From JBCBTD01 sp039818825 (GTDB lineage Bacteria > Pseudomonadota > Alphaproteobacteria > Geminicoccales > Geminicoccaceae), in the NCBI GenBank assembly GCA_039818825.1, contig JBCBTD010000080.1, forward strand, positions 1 through 16,842: a stretch of 16,842 bases of DNA, in the 5' to 3' direction. The notes under the pieces were generated by a model, which saw only the letters and a list, made by a program, of their open reading frames with translations, was not told the origin of the DNA and searched no databases. How positions within the stretch are numbered: the stretch's first letter is position 1; each line of letters starts with the position of its first letter. Of the stretch, positions 14,995 through 16,842 are shown in pieces. A program made the position numbers and the translations under genes.

Positions 14995-15812
14995 GCCGGT
15001 CCGCGCGCACGCTGGCCATCCGCTACCTGCTCGTCGCGGCCGCCCTCGCCTTCTTTCTGTTCCCGATCTACTGGCTGGTGATGATCTCCTTCAAGACGCC
15101 AGAGGAGATCTTCGCCTCGCCTCCGATCTGGTTGCCGGCGCAGATCCAGTTCTCGAACTACCTGGTCTTGTTCAAAGACGGTGACGTCTGGACGATTTGG
15201 AACAGCATCGTCGTCGCCACCCTCAGTACCATGCTCGCCATGCTGCTCGGCACGATGTGTGCCTACAGCATCGCCCGATTTCGCACGGGCGGTGACAACT
15301 TTGCGATGTGGGTGCTCTCCAATCGGATGATTCCACCGATCGTCATCGTCTTTCCGGTCTTCTTGCTCTACGTGAAACTCGGCTGGGTCGATACGTATAT
15401 CGGCCTCGTCCTGCTCTACACTGCGTTCAATCTGCCTTACGTGATTTGGATGATGCGCGGCTACATCCAAGACATCCCGCTCGAGCTCGAAGAATCGGCA
15501 CTCGTCGACGGCTGCACCCGGTTGGAAGTCTTGCGCAAGGTGGTCTTCCCGATGGCGCGCTCTGGCCTGTTCGCCACGGCCGTCTTCACGTTCGTCTTCG
15601 CCTGGAACGACTTCATCTTCGCGCTGGTGCTGACCCGCAGCGAGGTGACCACGTTTCCCGTCCAGGTCACCCACTACTTCGGCGGTCAATCGAATTTCTG
15701 GGCGAAAATCGCGGCGATGAGCACGCTCGGTACCATCCCGATCTTCATCGTCGTCGCCCTCCTGCAGCGCTACCTGGTCCGCGGGATCTCGATGGGTGCG
15801 GTGAAGGGATGA
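14991..15812 (+). CDS. Carbohydrate ABC transporter permease (MalG/UgpE-like)
   Basis: This 273-residue partner permease has ATG 14991 overlapping the preceding TGA by four bases, implying translational coupling. Family features: an N-terminal helix with FFLFPIYWLVMISFKTPEEI, a core domain beginning NSIVVATLSTMLAMLLG, and PPIVIVFPVFLLYVKLGWVD. The EAA loop is at about 167-190 (ELEESALVDGCTRLEVLRKV), and the end is QRYLVRGISMGAVKG. Length is standard for the family. It should form the membrane channel with the preceding permease. Confidence 0.93.
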   Translation: MSRSARTLAIRYLLVAAALAFFLFPIYWLVMISFKTPEEIFASPPIWLPAQIQFSNYLVLFKDGDVWTIWNSIVVATLSTMLAMLLGTMCAYSIARFRTGGDNFAMWVLSNRMIPPIVIVFPVFLLYVKLGWVDTYIGLVLLYTAFNLPYVIWMMRGYIQDIPLELEESALVDGCTRLEVLRKVVFPMARSGLFATAVFTFVFAWNDFIFALVLTRSEVTTFPVQVTHYFGGQSNFWAKIAAMSTLGTIPIFIVVALLQRYLVRGISMGAVKG

Positions 15813-15819
15813 CCGGCTG

Positions 15820-16842
15820 ATGGCACGACTGCGGACGTCGGGCGTCCACAAGCACTACGGTCAGGTCCACGCGCTGCGCGGCATCGACCTCGAGGTCGCC
15901 GAGGGCGAGTTCTGTGTCTTCGTCGGCCCCTCGGGCTGCGGCAAGAGCACCTTGCTGCGCGCGATCGCCGGGCTCGAAGCCATCGACGGCGGCACGATCC
16001 AGATCGACGACGACGTCGTGAACGACATGCGCCCGCGCGACCGCAACATCGCCATGGTGTTCCAGAACTACGCGCTCTACCCGTACCTTTCGGTGTTCGA
16101 GAACATAGCCTTCGGCCTCAGGGCGCGACGCTTCCCCGATCGCGAGGTCAACGAACGGGTCCATCGCGCCGCGACCATGCTCGGCATCGAGACGCTCTTG
16201 GAGCGCCAGCCGCGGCAGCTCTCGGGCGGGCAACGCCAACGGGTGGCGATCGGCCGTGCGGTCGTCCGCGATGCGCGGCTGTTCCTGTTCGACGAGCCTT
16301 TGTCGAACCTCGATGCGCAGTTGCGCGAGGGGATGCGTGCCGAGATCAAGCGTCTGCATCAGGAGATCGGCAAGACGACGATCTACGTCACCCACGACCA
16401 GGTCGAGGCGATGACCTTGGCGGATCGGATCGTCCTCTTGCGCGACGGCGTGATCGAGCAGCAGGGCTCGCCGCTGGATCTGTTCGAACGCCCCGCCACG
16501 CGCTTCGTCGCCGGGTTTCTCGGCTCGCCGCAGATGAACTTCGTGCCGTGCATGCTACACCAGGCCAAAGATCGCGTGGTCGCGCGCTTCGAGCCCGGGC
16601 GCGAGCTGTCGCTGCCGGCGACGGCCGGTGACCGCTACCACCCGTGGCTGGAGCGCGACGTGGTGATGGGCGTGCGGCCCGAGCATCTGGCCTACGAGAC
16701 CAACGGACGCCCCGGCCAGGAGCCGCTCGGCGTGATGATCGACCTGGTGCAGCCGACGGGTGCCAGGACCTACGCCTCGTTCGAACTTGCCGGGGTCGAG
16801 GTCAACGCCGAACTGCCAGCCCACGCGGTCGAGAAACCGGGC
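15820..16842 (+). CDS. Carbohydrate ABC transporter ATPase (MalK/UgpC-like), 3' end outside window
   Basis: The first 341 residues of the CUT1 ATPase are present and the frame is open to the window edge; about 15-30 residues should be missing by family length. ATG 15820 lies seven bases after the permease stop. Motifs: Walker A GPSGCGKST (36-44), Q-loop FQNYALYPYLSVFENIAFGL (81-100), signature LSGGQRQRV (134-142), Walker B LFLFDEP (154-160), and switch histidine VTHDQVEAMTLADR (190-203). The C-terminal regulatory OB/TOBE region begins near 240 and includes VMGVRPEHL (282-290). It completes the importer with the two permeases. Such ATPases sometimes serve several CUT1 systems. Confidence 0.94.
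   Translation, partial: MARLRTSGVHKHYGQVHALRGIDLEVAEGEFCVFVGPSGCGKSTLLRAIAGLEAIDGGTIQIDDDVVNDMRPRDRNIAMVFQNYALYPYLSVFENIAFGLRARRFPDREVNERVHRAATMLGIETLLERQPRQLSGGQRQRVAIGRAVVRDARLFLFDEPLSNLDAQLREGMRAEIKRLHQEIGKTTIYVTHDQVEAMTLADRIVLLRDGVIEQQGSPLDLFERPATRFVAGFLGSPQMNFVPCMLHQAKDRVVARFEPGRELSLPATAGDRYHPWLERDVVMGVRPEHLAYETNGRPGQEPLGVMIDLVQPTGARTYASFELAGVEVNAELPAHAVEKPG

Overview
The window looks like a high-GC proteobacterial chromosome, most likely an alphaproteobacterium. This is inferred from the strong G/C bias at third codon positions, the density of ABC uptake operons with periplasmic binding proteins, a VPLPA/PEP-CTERM type surface protein and a CCA-encoding tRNA. No gene here fixes the genus.

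Positions 1 to about 2700 form a phage-like accessory block, mostly on the minus strand. From right to left it holds a small secreted thermonuclease-like protein, two small unrecognised proteins (one with a possible winged-helix core), a possible 28-residue ORF, a 71-residue protein and the N-terminal 277 residues of a tail-spike-like protein. The tail-spike protein has a pectate-lyase-type GDGVTDD entry motif and a duplicated 53-residue module. A single 90-residue zinc-ribbon protein lies on the plus strand. Two sites in this block, next to the tail-spike gene and next to the possible winged-helix gene, share a 15-base near-palindrome plus a TTGCACCTG half-site. They look like operators for one common regulator. 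A tRNA-Thr(TGT) gene at 2845-2920 marks the right side of the block. No integrase is visible.

Positions 2921-3627 hold no intact gene, only an inverted repeat, a coding-like gene remnant and a strong hairpin touching the next start codon. Positions 3628-9177 are a complete five-gene Dpp/Opp-type ABC importer in the order permease, permease, binding protein, ATPase, ATPase. Cistrons overlap or lie close together, and a GC hairpin follows the binding-protein gene.

Positions 9344-10132 (minus) encode an exported protein with a VPLPA-type sorting tail. An AT-rich regulatory region and a second gene remnant follow it.

Positions 10707-16842 are a second operon: a HpcH/HpaI-family aldolase, a D-2-hydroxyacid dehydrogenase, then a CUT1-type carbohydrate ABC importer (binding protein, two permeases and an ATPase cut by the window edge). 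The likely logic is import of a sugar or sugar acid followed by dehydrogenase and aldolase steps. A GC hairpin again lies directly 3' of the binding-protein gene, as in the first operon.
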